DNA from: Protopterus annectens | Taxonomy: Eukaryota; Chordata; Ceratodontiformes; Protopteridae | NCBI RefSeq assembly: GCF_019279795.1 | Contig: NC_056726.1 | Location: 1,012,154,107 to 1,012,218,106 of the forward strand | Length of the DNA stretch: 64,000 bases | Direction of reading: 5' to 3' | Part shown: piece after piece, positions 1 to 9,790 of the stretch | Layout of the letters: every line of letters begins with the position of its first letter | Numbering within the stretch: position 1 is the first letter of the stretch | The notes under the pieces: generated by a model | Seen by the model: the letters and a program-made list of their open reading frames with translations, nothing else | Databases searched by the model: none | What the model was told of the DNA's origin: nothing | Position numbers and translations under genes: made by a program

Positions 1-1
1 A

Positions 2-673
2 ATGAATCAAACACATAAACACACAAAGACATACTTGGAGGCTCTGAGCAAAAATTTACCTAAACAGCAGAGGCCTCCAAAGCAGACACCCAAACAACTG
101 CTACCTCATGACACACCACAGGCAACACATAAACCACAAAATCAGTGTGCAAAGCAGTCACAGCCCTTAAGGCCAAATACAACACCAAACATACTTGTCA
201 TAGGTGACTCCATAGTCAGACACACTGACGTCCCACTCACCAGGCTGAACAAGGAGAGGGTCACAGTAAGCTGCCTATCGGGTGCTAGAATCCGCCACAT
301 AACACAAGCACTCGGGTCACTCCACAGCAAGTACAAATATGACACAGTCATTGTCCATGCTGGTGTGAGTGACCTGAGACGTACCTCCCTGGACTACATG
401 AAAAGAGACATAGAGGAGCTCTCTGATTATGTAGCCCAGGCAGGTATGACCCTGACCTTGAGCAGTATCCTTCCTTCACCAAGAATGATGCCACAATATA
501 GAGACAAGATGATCAGCTTTAACAATTGGCTTAATTTCTGGTGTCATTCAAAGGGGATCCAGTGTCTGTCTGCCTGGGATGACATGCTTGACAAGCCACG
601 CTGCCAAGGGACGGCTTGCACCTGTCACCCCTGGGATTCTGGATATTGGCTAAGGCTCTTGCCACCCCCATAG
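2..673 (+). CDS. CR1 ORF1 protein, partial, esterase-like domain (copy A)
   Basis: This is the C-terminal two thirds of CR1 ORF1, an RNA-binding or chaperone-type protein of the retrotransposon particle. It has a basic, Pro/Gln-rich linker (residues 1-60), then an SGNH-hydrolase-like fold starting with the block I motif GDSIVR near residues 68-73 and a block III-like segment (HAGVSDL). Esterase domains in CR1 ORF1 are an established family feature. Compared with copy J (318 residues), the N-terminal zinc-finger part lies outside the window. A small deletion near position 603 shifts the frame, so the usual D-x-L-H-L block V is replaced by an unrelated tail ending at 673. The product would therefore lack one catalytic block. 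The in-frame ATG near the window edge is internal, not the true start. Confidence 0.85.
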   Translation: MNQTHKHTKTYLEALSKNLPKQQRPPKQTPKQLLPHDTPQATHKPQNQCAKQSQPLRPNTTPNILVIGDSIVRHTDVPLTRLNKERVTVSCLSGARIRHITQALGSLHSKYKYDTVIVHAGVSDLRRTSLDYMKRDIEELSDYVAQAGMTLTLSSILPSPRMMPQYRDKMISFNNWLNFWCHSKGIQCLSAWDDMLDKPRCQGTACTCHPWDSGYWLRLLPPP

Positions 674-746
674 TGCCTTTTTTAGGCAAATCTCAAATTC
701 TAAACCTACCACCCTAGAAAACAAAAATGGGAAGAAACTAAGGGTA

Positions 747-3545
747 ATGCTGCTCAATGCCAGAAGTCTAAATCTCAAAATGCACGCACTCGAGGCCCTT
801 CTCAGTATGGAGAACATCGATGTCTGTGCTGTGACTGAAACCTGGTTCAAGGCTCCTGAGAGCACCCCGGCACTATCAAGTGTTACCTCATATCATGCGT
901 TCCGGCCCCAAAACCCAGACCACACCACAAAAGGAGGGGGTGTATCCATATTCATCAAGGATACCCACACCTCCAGGTTGGTGGCAATGCACGAAGCATC
1001 GGAAACCATCCAGGTGCAATTAACCATAGGCAAAACTGCTCTACAATTTGTAGCATGCTACAGGCCACCCTCTCAAACCCAGGAACCCCATACAGCCTTC
1101 CTGAAGACACTGGAGGGTATAAATGTATCTCCAAACAACATTATATTGGGTGACTTCAACTACTCGAATACAGACTGGGAACATTACTCAAGCCCCAACT
1201 TTCTAGCCCAAAGGTTCCTGGAGTTCATAAATTCAAATGCCATGGAACAACTAGTCACCATTCCCACAAGAGGAGAAAATATACTAGATCTCATCATCAC
1301 AAACATGGGGACAAAATGCTCCACACCGGAAGTATATCCCTCATTGGTGAGATCAGATCATAAACTAATCTCACTGGAAATCCACATCCCGCGCCCACCC
1401 CAAACAAAAAAGACCACAGTGAAGAACTTCTCTAAAGCAAACTTCACACTACTCAAGACTGGTGTGGTATCCTTCAAGGCCCCTGAGCCAGTGGAAACCA
1501 CAACCCAAGCTGCGGAAGCCCTTACAAATGCCTTCTACGAACACCTCCAGGACTGCATGGATCAGGCAATCCCTAATAAAACCAAGACTCTTTCCACCAA
1601 GGGCAAACGTCCAGTCTGGTGGACCCCAGCCATTAACAAATTTTACAATAAGAGGAGAAAGCTATTACACGATAGAGCAAAATCCATAAAAGGGAATACA
1701 CCCTTGATCATTATTAGTAAAAAAATACGAGCACTCATAAAATCATCCAAGGCCAACTTTGAGAGAAAAACTGCCATAGATTCAAAAGACAATCATAAGG
1801 CCTTCTTCAGCTATGTTAGAAACCTGGGTGGAAACTCCCAGATATGTTCAGAATTAGTCCAAAATGATACAAAAATCACTGAACCCACAGACATTGCCAA
1901 CATACTGGCAGACAGGTTCAGTGCAAACCTCACCCCCCTCTCCCCCCCAAAAGGAGAGATAACTATCCCAGTGGAGCGTAGCCTCCCAGACATCTCAAAT
2001 GCGCAGGTGAAAGCTGCTCTCTCTAAAGCTAAAAACACAGCATCAATGGGACCAGATGGTGTCCCCGGCTGTGTGCTACACGAACTCAATGAGGAACTAA
2101 ACCCACATATAAGGCAGCTGTTTAATCTTAGCCTTACCACAGGATACGTGCCCAAGGAGTGGCGTACGGCAACTGTGGTCCCACTCCATAAAGGCGGTGC
2201 CTCTACGGACCCTGGTAATTACCACCCCATAAGCTTAACAAGCCTGGTCTGTAAAGCTATGGAGAGGATCATAATGGAACTCATAAACAAAGACATAGGG
2301 GACTTGCAGACATTGGACCCGACCCAGTTTGGCTTTGTCAAGGGCAGATCATGCCTTTTGAACTTGGTCGACTTCTTCGAAACAGTCACCAAGGCCATTG
2401 ATGAGGGAAAGGCAGTCCATACAGCCTACCTTGACCTTGCAAAGGCTTTCGACACAATACCCCACTCGGGCATTATAGAGAAACTTACCAGCTTAAATGT
2501 AAACCCATATGTCACAAGATGGGTTGCAAACTGGCTAAAGGACAGAACCCACAGGGTTAGAGTTGCTGGCGCCATGTCAGACTCCAAGCCAGTCACAAGT
2601 GGTGTCCCACAGGGCTCAGTCCTTGGCCCCCTATTGTTCGGTATCTACTTCTCAGAAGTACAGGCAAACATAGGAGGACTATGGCTGACAAAGTTTGCAG
2701 ATGACTGCAAACTGGGCGCCATAGTGGAAAGTACATCGGACACAGATATCCTTCAGAGGGGTCTCACGGAAACTGATAGCTGGTGCCAGAGCCATGGCCT
2801 GAAGTTAAATGCCATAAAATGTATAGTCATACCCCTCGGGAAAAACAAGGTAACCCCAAGCTACCATATAGGTGGCAATCCACTAAGCACAGAAGAGGTT
2901 ATCAGGGACCTGGGGACCCAGGTTGACAGTGGCCTTTCTTTTGACACTCACGTTGCTAAAGTGGTTAGAAATACCTTCTACATTGCCCACCTGATCATGA
3001 AGGGATTCACATCCAGATCAAGTGAGGTCATTGTTCCCCTGTACTCTTCACTTATCAGACCAATGATCGAGTACAATGCCCCATTCGGGATGTATCTCAC
3101 CCGACACCTGCAGCAGTTGGAGAGACCCCAAAAGTTCCTCACCAAAAGGATACAGGGACTCCAAAATCTGTCATATGCTGCCAGACTGAAGAAACTCCAG
3201 CTCTATTCAGTTGCATACCGTCTGCTCAGAGGTGACCTGTGCCTGACATACAAGGCCATGTCCAACCCGGAATTAATGGACATGCTCCACCTCAAAAAAT
3301 CCAAATCCACCAGAACCACTAGAGCAAGTGACTTAAACCTTAGCACGGATATAAATAGGACGTGCTGGAGGGATAGATTTATCACCCAGAGACTCCCTAT
3401 GCTGTGGAATAAAATCCCGGTCCATGTGAGGCAGAGCACCTCGCTGGCTCTGTTCAAGAGAAATCTTGACCGGTGGATGGGAGATCGTAGGTTTACCCCG
3501 AGAATCATCTCTGTGTCACTGCTGGACAGAGGCACAACAAACTAA
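747..3545 (+). CDS. CR1 ORF2 polyprotein, endonuclease and reverse transcriptase, intact
   Basis: An uninterrupted 932-codon ORF that would nick target DNA and copy the element's RNA by target-primed reverse transcription. Residues 1-215 form an APE-type endonuclease: NARSL at 4-8, TETWF with Glu31, GDFN at 135-138 and SDH at 203-205. The reverse transcriptase core runs from about 430 to 720: PGNYHPISL at 489-497, YLDLAKAFDT at 561-570 with a catalytic Asp, GVPQGSVLGPLLF at 619-631 and FADD at 650-653. The C-terminal region to 932 is the usual CR1 thumb-like extension. The ATG at 747 gives MLLNARSL; the frame stays open further upstream past the ORF1 stop, so translation may start earlier or by reinitiation. 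His replaces the common Arg in the NYRPIS motif, a change shared with copy J. Whether the protein is active cannot be judged from sequence alone. Confidence 0.95.
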   Translation: MLLNARSLNLKMHALEALLSMENIDVCAVTETWFKAPESTPALSSVTSYHAFRPQNPDHTTKGGGVSIFIKDTHTSRLVAMHEASETIQVQLTIGKTALQFVACYRPPSQTQEPHTAFLKTLEGINVSPNNIILGDFNYSNTDWEHYSSPNFLAQRFLEFINSNAMEQLVTIPTRGENILDLIITNMGTKCSTPEVYPSLVRSDHKLISLEIHIPRPPQTKKTTVKNFSKANFTLLKTGVVSFKAPEPVETTTQAAEALTNAFYEHLQDCMDQAIPNKTKTLSTKGKRPVWWTPAINKFYNKRRKLLHDRAKSIKGNTPLIIISKKIRALIKSSKANFERKTAIDSKDNHKAFFSYVRNLGGNSQICSELVQNDTKITEPTDIANILADRFSANLTPLSPPKGEITIPVERSLPDISNAQVKAALSKAKNTASMGPDGVPGCVLHELNEELNPHIRQLFNLSLTTGYVPKEWRTATVVPLHKGGASTDPGNYHPISLTSLVCKAMERIIMELINKDIGDLQTLDPTQFGFVKGRSCLLNLVDFFETVTKAIDEGKAVHTAYLDLAKAFDTIPHSGIIEKLTSLNVNPYVTRWVANWLKDRTHRVRVAGAMSDSKPVTSGVPQGSVLGPLLFGIYFSEVQANIGGLWLTKFADDCKLGAIVESTSDTDILQRGLTETDSWCQSHGLKLNAIKCIVIPLGKNKVTPSYHIGGNPLSTEEVIRDLGTQVDSGLSFDTHVAKVVRNTFYIAHLIMKGFTSRSSEVIVPLYSSLIRPMIEYNAPFGMYLTRHLQQLERPQKFLTKRIQGLQNLSYAARLKKLQLYSVAYRLLRGDLCLTYKAMSNPELMDMLHLKKSKSTRTTRASDLNLSTDINRTCWRDRFITQRLPMLWNKIPVHVRQSTSLALFKRNLDRWMGDRRFTPRIISVSLLDRGTTN

Positions 3546-3632
3546 TGGGCACAGTATTTTTTAACATAAGGGGTGGCGTAAGCCACAAAACTTTGGGCTA
3601 GGCTTATAAATGCCTTAGGGCAGATAGCCTAG

Positions 3633-3660
3633 TATAAACCTATGAACCTATGAACCTATA
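3633..3660 (+). repeat. CR1 3' terminal tandem tail
   Basis: Three to four copies of an octamer, ATGAACCT, end copy A. CR1 elements typically end in short tandem units instead of poly(A). The same tail marks the 3' ends of copies B, E, F, G, J and K and of the CR1-tailed SINEs. Confidence 0.9.
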
Positions 3661-3935
3661 AGGGTTGACTTGAACCCTGTACCATGGGAACCACAGCTCA
3701 CAACCTTATGTCTCTGTGGCAACTGCGAGATAATGTCTGAAAAGATCCATATTTGCATCAGCCCTTGTATGCAGTTAGACAAAAGAAAGGCAATAAACAA
3801 ATTACGCATTGTTTTTACTGGTTACATGTATAATGTTACATTTCTTGCTTGTATGTTTGAATGCATGTGTTACTGTATTCCTTACTTTGTGGTAACTGTG
3901 TATTCTTTGACCAATGTGCTTTTTTAATTTATTTT
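3661..3935. other. Unassigned spacer
   Basis: No coding frame with family-like motifs and no repeat I can name. The segment separates the CR1-A tail from the AT-rich repeat that follows. Confidence 0.6.
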
Positions 3936-4065
3936 TTTATTTTTATTTATTTAACATTTGTTAACTGGGAAAGTCCAACACGGAACAAAGCTAATTTTCA
4001 GCAGAGGCCTGGGAAGAAATGCTCCAGACGCATGTCTTTGTAACCATTTTATCGAGTCATTTTAT
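3936..4065 (-). repeat. Unclassified interspersed repeat X, copy 1
   Basis: Read on the minus strand, this segment has GTCTGGAGC, a stretch ending GCTGAAAATTAGCTTTGTTCC, GGACTTTCCCAGTTAAC and a TTAAATAAATAAA-type tail. About 100 bp match 24983-25093 (plus), and a shorter part matches 11755-11885 (minus). The shared 3' end and A-rich tail suggest a retroposed SINE or LINE end; I see no diagnostic head. Confidence 0.6.
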
Positions 4066-5306
4066 CAAGTTTTACTTCTCCCACCGTCCCTCAGAAAAGA
4101 ATACTGCCTCAGTGGAAGCTTCCTGATCATCATAATCTATTATGATCTACCTATCTACAAGAACTAGAATCACTCAGTATTAAATTCATTACAATTTTCC
4201 TAGGTGTTATAAACTATCCAACTACAGTCTGGGAAACCTACACCACCACTAGTGTACAAACACAGAGACTCCTGGACTTTGTTAATACAAATGCCCTGGA
4301 ACAATTAATCAGCGTCTCCACAAGGGGGAATAACTTATTTGCTCTTGTCTTTACTAATATGGAAGCATATTGCACCATCCTTGGTACATATTCATCACTT
4401 GTTAGGGCTTATCATAAAGCAGGCTCCATCGAAATAAAACTGAAACCTGAAATCTCTTCCACCCAAAATACTTTTAGAAATTTCTTTAAGAAAAACTTCC
4501 CAAGTGATACACTGACAAGCTTCACATCCCCACCAAACCCATTTAACTCCACTGAATACACATAAAAGTACACCACCAAACTATACCAGGTTGTAAACAG
4601 CTGAATATATGCAGCCGTACCCCATCAGAACAAATGGAAGGCAAATCCCAGAGAAAATCTCACATGGTGGAACCATAATATCAATAAGCTTTATAATAAA
4701 AGGAAAAGAAGTTTTATCCAAAGTAAGAAGAGCAATTCCAGAATGTTCCAGACGTTGTCACTGAAATAAACAACTCAGGAGTTTAATAAAATCCACCAAA
4801 GCCAAATTTGAGGCTAAAATATTGTAGATACCCATGCCAAAGACAATCACAAGACATTTTTTAGTTATGTATATAATCTCAAAAGCTCAATGCAGCAAAT
4901 AATGTTACCTACACTGAAGCTAAAAAAATAGCTAACCTGCTGCCTGATAAATTTAGCTCTAACTTTATCCCTCTCTTCCCTCCATCTGTCCCTCAAGATT
5001 GACCTGAAACTGGCTCACCTCCAGCCATCACACATGACCAAGTCCTAAAAGTGATATCAAACGCTACAAATACTGTATTGATGGGTCATGGCAATATCCC
5101 TGCATGCATCTTAAATAGCACAAAGCATGATTTAGCCACATCCCTAACAACACTGTTCAATTTCAGCTTCCATGTAGGTTTTATACTATAGGAATGGAGA
5201 CCAACTACAGTCATTCCCCAGTAATAAGGAAGGACCTTCCACAGACCTAGGCAACTACAGATCCATACATCTGACGAGCCTTATATGTAATGCCAGGAAA
5301 AGATTT

Positions 5307-6519
5307 ATGAAATTAATCAGTTATGACAAAATGAACCGCCAAACACTGGACCCATCTCAGTTTGAATTCATTAAGGGCAAGTCATGCTTACACAACCTGG
5401 TGAATGTTTTTGAAAAGGTCACCAAAACAAAGGATGAAGGCACAACAGTACACACCGCATACCATGACCTGGCCAAAGCATTTGACACGATTCTCTACTT
5501 AGGCATAGCAGAAAAGTTAAATAAACTGGGAATAAGCTCCTATGTCACCCACTGGATTTCCAGCTGGCTCACAGATAGGATTCAGGTAACCAAAATAGGG
5601 GAAGATGTCTCTACAAAGGGGCACGTCACCAGTGGAGTCCCCAGGGTCCTGTGCTATGACCTCTCCTATTTGGCATCCACTTTTCTGAAGTAAAAGCCAA
5701 TACCAAAGGTTTCTGACTGACTAAGTTTGCAGATGACTGCAAGCTAGGAGCAGTCATTGAATCCCCAAATGACTTAGCCATCCTGCAAGAAGGTTTGTCT
5801 CAAATAAATAACAGGTGTCAAAATAATAGGTATAAAACTTTCTTACACTGTGAAGGACACCAGTGAGGAAGAGAAAAGGCAAACACTACTAAAAACTTTT
5901 GATGTCCACCACGGCAGTAAAACTTAATAGTAAAATCAAAACTTTAATGAAAAGACTATAACATATATTCTTTTCATTAAAGTTTTTATTTTACTATTAT
6001 GTTTTACTGCCGTGGTGGACATCAGGAGTTTTTAGTGGTGTCAAAATAATGGTCTGAAACCAAATGTAAAAAAAATGTATTACTGAATCTTTTGGGGAGT
6101 CATCTACCTCAGGGAACTACCACATTGACAATACACATCTAAGAGTTAATCCAGTTGTCCAGGATTTAGGAACTTATGTGGACAGTGACCTAACTTTTGA
6201 CCAACATGTGCCTATTGTTATTAGAAAGTTCTTCTATATTGCCCAGCTTATAAATGAAGGGATTGTGTCTAGATCTAGGGAAGTCATTGTCTCCCTTTAC
6301 TCAGCAATAATTAAGCCAATCATTGAATATAATGCCTCATTTCTCATGTGTCTGTCCAGATGCATGCAACAACTGGAATGCCCACAGGAATACCTTACTA
6401 AAAGGATACAAGGCCTAAACAACATGTCCTACATGGTCCATGTTGGTCCATATCCTACATGGATTTACTGCACAAGAGCAAGTCAAACTGCACCAGAAAT
6501 AGTTAGCCTACGGATGTAA
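5307..6519 (+). pseudogene. CR1 ORF2 remnant, reverse transcriptase to C-terminus (copy B)
   Basis: Two longer open stretches survive: 5307-5693 (reverse transcriptase fingers and palm, ending just after a frameshifted GVPQGSVLG motif) and 6178-6519 (C-terminal extension, with EYNASF for the family EYNAPFGMYL). The reading frame between them is destroyed by stops and by the hairpin insertion at 5828-6036. No functional product is expected. Confidence 0.85.
5828..6036. mobile_element. Hairpin-forming insertion with 14-bp target duplication
   Basis: A 209-bp block interrupts CR1-B. It is flanked by the direct repeat GGTGTCAAAATAAT at 5814-5827 and 6037-6050, which is host CR1 sequence. Within the block, 5884-5954 and 5970-6040 are near-perfect inverted repeats around a 15-nt loop; both arms contain the motif GATGTCCACCACGGCAG or its complement. 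The left 50 bp lie outside the hairpin. A target duplication this long suits a retroposed sequence better than most DNA transposons, so its class is open. Confidence 0.75.
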
Positions 6520-7034
6520 ACCTCATCTGCAACATCATCAAAACAGTTTGGTGGGACAGGTATCTATCACCGAGGATACCACTACTGTGGAACAGACTCC
6601 CCCTCCATATAAAACAAAGTGTATTCCTGTGCATTTTCAAGCACAACTTAGATCTATGGATGGGAAACAGAAAATGTACACCAGGACTGTCTGTTGTATT
6701 AAAAATTGGCAGATACAGCTCCTAAATGCTTTAACCCATTCATGATCCCCCACGTTATCTATGGTATGACCCCAGTTATTCTCACAGGGGTAATACATAA
6801 TTACTGACCATGGGATTGGTAAGGCCAGTCTATGACCAGATGGACAGGTTATTTTGAGCACAACAAGGGAAATTGGCTAGGCTTAAAATGGCCCATAAGG
6901 GCAGCTGGCCTAGTATTTACATATGAACCTATAATGCAGTTAATCAATGGTTCAGTTAGTAAATTAGTCAGTGAATGAATACATAAATCAATCCATCGAG
7001 ACACAAGTTCAGAAGTTCATAACCTTTCACCCTG

Positions 7035-7054
7035 CATGTCATGTCATGTCATGT
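7035..7054. repeat. Short (CATGT)n microsatellite
   Basis: Four CATGT units lie about 40 bp beyond the TLR splice donor, inside the presumed intron. Confidence 0.8.
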
Positions 7055-7086
7055 GTAAGTTAACTGTTTATGATGCAGTAATGATA

Positions 7087-7098
7087 TGTCTCACCTGT
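7087..7098 (-). other. Candidate 5' splice site ending the TLR exon
   Basis: On the minus strand the sequence is TACAG/GTGAGAC, a close match to the vertebrate donor consensus. Splicing here would end the exon at about 7095 after the second base of the last Arg codon (phase 2). The TIR domain is incomplete at this point, and no matching terminal TIR exon is visible between 1 and 7090, where CR1 copies fill most of the space. Confidence 0.65.
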
Positions 7099-9790
7099 AG
7101 CTAGGAATATTCTGTAGAAACACAAGAATGAGGACATCTTCTTGGTCAAAAAGCACTCGGCAGCAAGCCAGCTGCATTTCTACAGTACACCAGTCGCATT
7201 CTAGGTAGCTATTAGTAATCACACATATAGTTTTCCTGCTGTTTTTTACTGCATTTTCAATATTGTCAATAAGGTATGTCCCTGGAATGAAGTCCCTTGG
7301 CTTGAAACAGAGCTTGTACTTTTGAATGCCTTCTTCTTCTAGATTAGGCAAAAGTTTATGCATCACCCAGTATTCATCTTGCGATGAGTATGACACATAA
7401 GCATCATATTTCCAGCTTTTATCTGCCTTCTGGATCTTTCCAAGGATCCAAGCCCTGAGCATGTAAAACATAAACCTCAACGTCCATGACAGTTGTCCAT
7501 ACACAAGTGAGGAAACTATGGTCATTAATGTAATTGGAAATGCAATCAAAAAAGCAATCATTCCTATATCTATTTTGCAGAAAGATAAATCCAAATCCTT
7601 GAAGAGAATTTCTGTTTCTGACTCTCTACTGCATGTATAGTTTTCAATGTAGGGCACAAAAACCTGTTCACTGTGGAGAGACATATTCTGGAACCATTCA
7701 TTCTGACAAGAGCATGAAACTGGATTTAGGTAAAGGTCCAAATATCTCAAGGCACTAACATTGGAGAGTAGCTCTTTGCTGATGTTTCCAAGCAGGTTAT
7801 TTTTTAAAGAGATACTACGCAATGACTGGAGTCCTGAAAATATATTGGATGGAAGGTCTTCAATGTTGTTTTTATCCAGTATGAGATAATGGAGCTTGTT
7901 TAGGCATCTGAAGAATTCTGGCTTTAATGTTAGTGTTAACTTTGAGCTGACTATACTAGACATGTCAAGAACTTCTAAATTAGTAAGGGGTTCCAATGAA
8001 ATATGTTGAAAAAATGTATCAGAGTTTTTTTGCAAGTTCAGTACCTTGAGGTTATGCAGACCCCACAGAAGCTGAGAGGGAGGAGACCCATGTGTTTTTG
8101 GGATCTGCTGACTGAGATCCAGCTGTGTTAAATTACAGAGATGAATGAAAGGTTGAGAGGACTGATGCTTATAATCAAATGCAAATGAATTTTGACTGAG
8201 GTCTAGAGTAACCAGGGATTTTAGTGGTTTAAATGTTTTATTTGATATTTTGTAAAGGTTGTTATCGGCAAGAGAAAGATATTTTAGTCTAATTAGACCA
8301 TCAAAACCTTGCAGATTTATTGACAGAATTTTGTTTCCAGACAAAAGTAATGTTTCAAGCTTTCTTAGCTTATAAAATGATTGATGTTTTACGACTGTTA
8401 AACTGTTATAGCTGATATCTAGATATGTCAGTGTTTGGGGGAATTTAAATGAGTTTTTCCCAACAGCTGCAATCTGGCAATCTCTCAGAATAAGAGTTGT
8501 TAGGTTTCTAACTGCATAGAAGGCAAGTCCATTAATGTATGTAAGGTGATTTTTGGAAAGATCCAAGTATGCAAGATTTGTCAGGGGAGTAAAAAGATCA
8601 TCATCTAACAGTTTTATATTGTTGCTGGCAAGTTTCAAAGTATGCAGTTTACCAGTTGTCGGCCAAGCAGTTTTACTCACTTCTTTAAGCTTGCACTTTT
8701 CTAGTGAAAGTTCTTCCAAATTTATGAAGTTTGAGAGTTCTTTATTGGTCATTGTGGGTATATGAGTCATATAGAGGTTTATACTGCTCAAATTGGAGCA
8801 CTCTGCAATTTGATTTAGTGCTGCTGTGTTAACTTTTGCATGGAATGCCACCAGATGTCTCAGTTTTGGAAGAGTTCTAAAAAGACGGCAAGCTTCGTTA
8901 ACCGTTTTGCCAAAGGATGGCTCCATAACAGACCAGTGAAGGGTGCTCAGATTTCCTAGCTGGCTTTCATAAAGCTGAGAAATGTTTAATGGGTTAAAGT
9001 CAAATACAATGGTGGTCAGACTTGGCATATTCTGGAATGACCTGATTTGGATTTCCTTCATGTTATTCTTGCTGATGTTAAGGTACTGCAATTCAGGCAA
9101 AAGGTAGGAGGTGAAGTCAAATATCGTCAGATTATTGCTGAACAGGTTTAAGCTTTTAAGGAAATTCAGGGTTACCTGGTCACCTTCTTTCACCAGAGTT
9201 GATATGTTATTCAAACTGAAGTCAACATGAGTGCAGTTCAATAAATCTACAATTGCTTGTGACACATTCCAAAAATCAGAAATCTTGTTCGAAGACAGAT
9301 ACAGCTTCTTTAAATTTATTAGGTTAAAAAATGCCTTCTGATGTATGCTCATAATTTTATTCTTGCAAATACTGAGATACTGAAGGTTGGGAAGACCCTC
9401 AAAGTCTGATGCACCTAAAGATGTGATCTGGTTACCATTTAGATTTAAAATAAAAAGAGAAGTCAGATTTCTAAAAGCTCCCTCCATTAGAGAGTGTATC
9501 TGGTTATTGTCTAATCTGAGCTCCAAAAGAGAAGGCAAGCGCTGGAAAGACCCAGGCTGTAGCACTGCAATTAAATTTTGGGAGAGATTTAACCATTTTG
9601 TGTCTGATTTCAAAGGTTCAACTGCTTTAGATGCACTGCTAATGGATTTTCCAACACAGTCAACTCGTCGAGAGTCTTTATAAAATACAGAACATTGGGG
9701 AAAACTGTAAGAGCTAACATTATGATGGCAGAGGAGAGCGGAAAACACTAATGTCGCTAGAAGGCTCCAGATGTTAGCACATCTTTTCAT
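7091..9790 (-). CDS. TLR13: Toll-like receptor, TLR11-subfamily/TLR13-like, first coding exon
   Basis: A membrane pattern-recognition receptor that would bind a microbial ligand by its leucine-rich repeats and signal through MyD88-type adaptors. The 899-codon frame shows a signal peptide (1-27), an N-terminal cysteine cap (C33, C45), about 25 LRRs with typical LxxLxLxxN units (65-690), a C-terminal LRR cap (C693, C695, C720, C738), one transmembrane helix (about 741-764) and a TIR domain from about 794. TIR box 1 is YDAYVSYS (795-802); box 2 contains PRDFIPG (831-837) with the BB-loop proline. The frame stops right after FLQNIPSYR, so the last TIR helix region and box 3 (FW) are missing. The stop lies within a donor-like CAG/GTGAGA, so the rest is probably in a further exon. 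TIR spacing and wording fit TLR13/21/22-type receptors; TLR13 is my best guess, not a proven orthologue. No internal stop or frameshift is seen. Confidence 0.9.
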   Translation of the reverse strand: MKRCANIWSLLATLVFSALLCHHNVSSYSFPQCSVFYKDSRRVDCVGKSISSASKAVEPLKSDTKWLNLSQNLIAVLQPGSFQRLPSLLELRLDNNQIHSLMEGAFRNLTSLFILNLNGNQITSLGASDFEGLPNLQYLSICKNKIMSIHQKAFFNLINLKKLYLSSNKISDFWNVSQAIVDLLNCTHVDFSLNNISTLVKEGDQVTLNFLKSLNLFSNNLTIFDFTSYLLPELQYLNISKNNMKEIQIRSFQNMPSLTTIVFDFNPLNISQLYESQLGNLSTLHWSVMEPSFGKTVNEACRLFRTLPKLRHLVAFHAKVNTAALNQIAECSNLSSINLYMTHIPTMTNKELSNFINLEELSLEKCKLKEVSKTAWPTTGKLHTLKLASNNIKLLDDDLFTPLTNLAYLDLSKNHLTYINGLAFYAVRNLTTLILRDCQIAAVGKNSFKFPQTLTYLDISYNSLTVVKHQSFYKLRKLETLLLSGNKILSINLQGFDGLIRLKYLSLADNNLYKISNKTFKPLKSLVTLDLSQNSFAFDYKHQSSQPFIHLCNLTQLDLSQQIPKTHGSPPSQLLWGLHNLKVLNLQKNSDTFFQHISLEPLTNLEVLDMSSIVSSKLTLTLKPEFFRCLNKLHYLILDKNNIEDLPSNIFSGLQSLRSISLKNNLLGNISKELLSNVSALRYLDLYLNPVSCSCQNEWFQNMSLHSEQVFVPYIENYTCSRESETEILFKDLDLSFCKIDIGMIAFLIAFPITLMTIVSSLVYGQLSWTLRFMFYMLRAWILGKIQKADKSWKYDAYVSYSSQDEYWVMHKLLPNLEEEGIQKYKLCFKPRDFIPGTYLIDNIENAVKNSRKTICVITNSYLECDWCTVEMQLACCRVLFDQEDVLILVFLQNIPSYR

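Larger units (their letters stand above)
1..3660 (+). mobile_element. CR1-clade LINE, copy A (5' end cut by window edge)
   Basis: A non-LTR retrotransposon with the CR1 two-ORF layout: ORF1 with an SGNH/esterase-like domain, ORF2 with endonuclease and reverse transcriptase, then a short 3' UTR ending in tandem ATGAACCT-type units. Its 3' end (GGCTAGGCTTATAAATGCC and following) recurs in copies B, E, F, G, J and K, which defines the family here. ORF1 is truncated by the window start and frameshifted near its end. ORF2 is uninterrupted. It is the best preserved CR1 copy in the window. Confidence 0.93.
4190..6937 (+). mobile_element. CR1-clade LINE, copy B, decayed and 5' truncated
   Basis: A degenerate CR1 starting inside the endonuclease domain (LGVINYP corresponds to LGDFNYP) and ending in the family 3' UTR and tail (GGCTAGGCTTAAAATGGCCC, then TATGAACC) at about 6937. 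Reverse transcriptase pieces are readable in shifting frames. At 5307-5693 there is QTLDPSQFEFIKGKSCLHNL, then HDLAKAFDT and a damaged GVPQGS. At 5725 there is FADDCKLG. At 6178-6450 lies the C-terminal region. Its sequence is clearly more diverged than copies A, E and J, so it is an older insertion or a different subfamily. Confidence 0.85.

Noticed and set aside
7091-7093. TLR as a pseudogene truncated by a stop
   Set aside because: All 899 codons are clean and the stop lies inside a good splice donor, so an exon boundary is more likely.
8553-9683. Plus-strand frames opposite the TLR exon
   Set aside because: They are mirror frames of LRR codons with no family motif.
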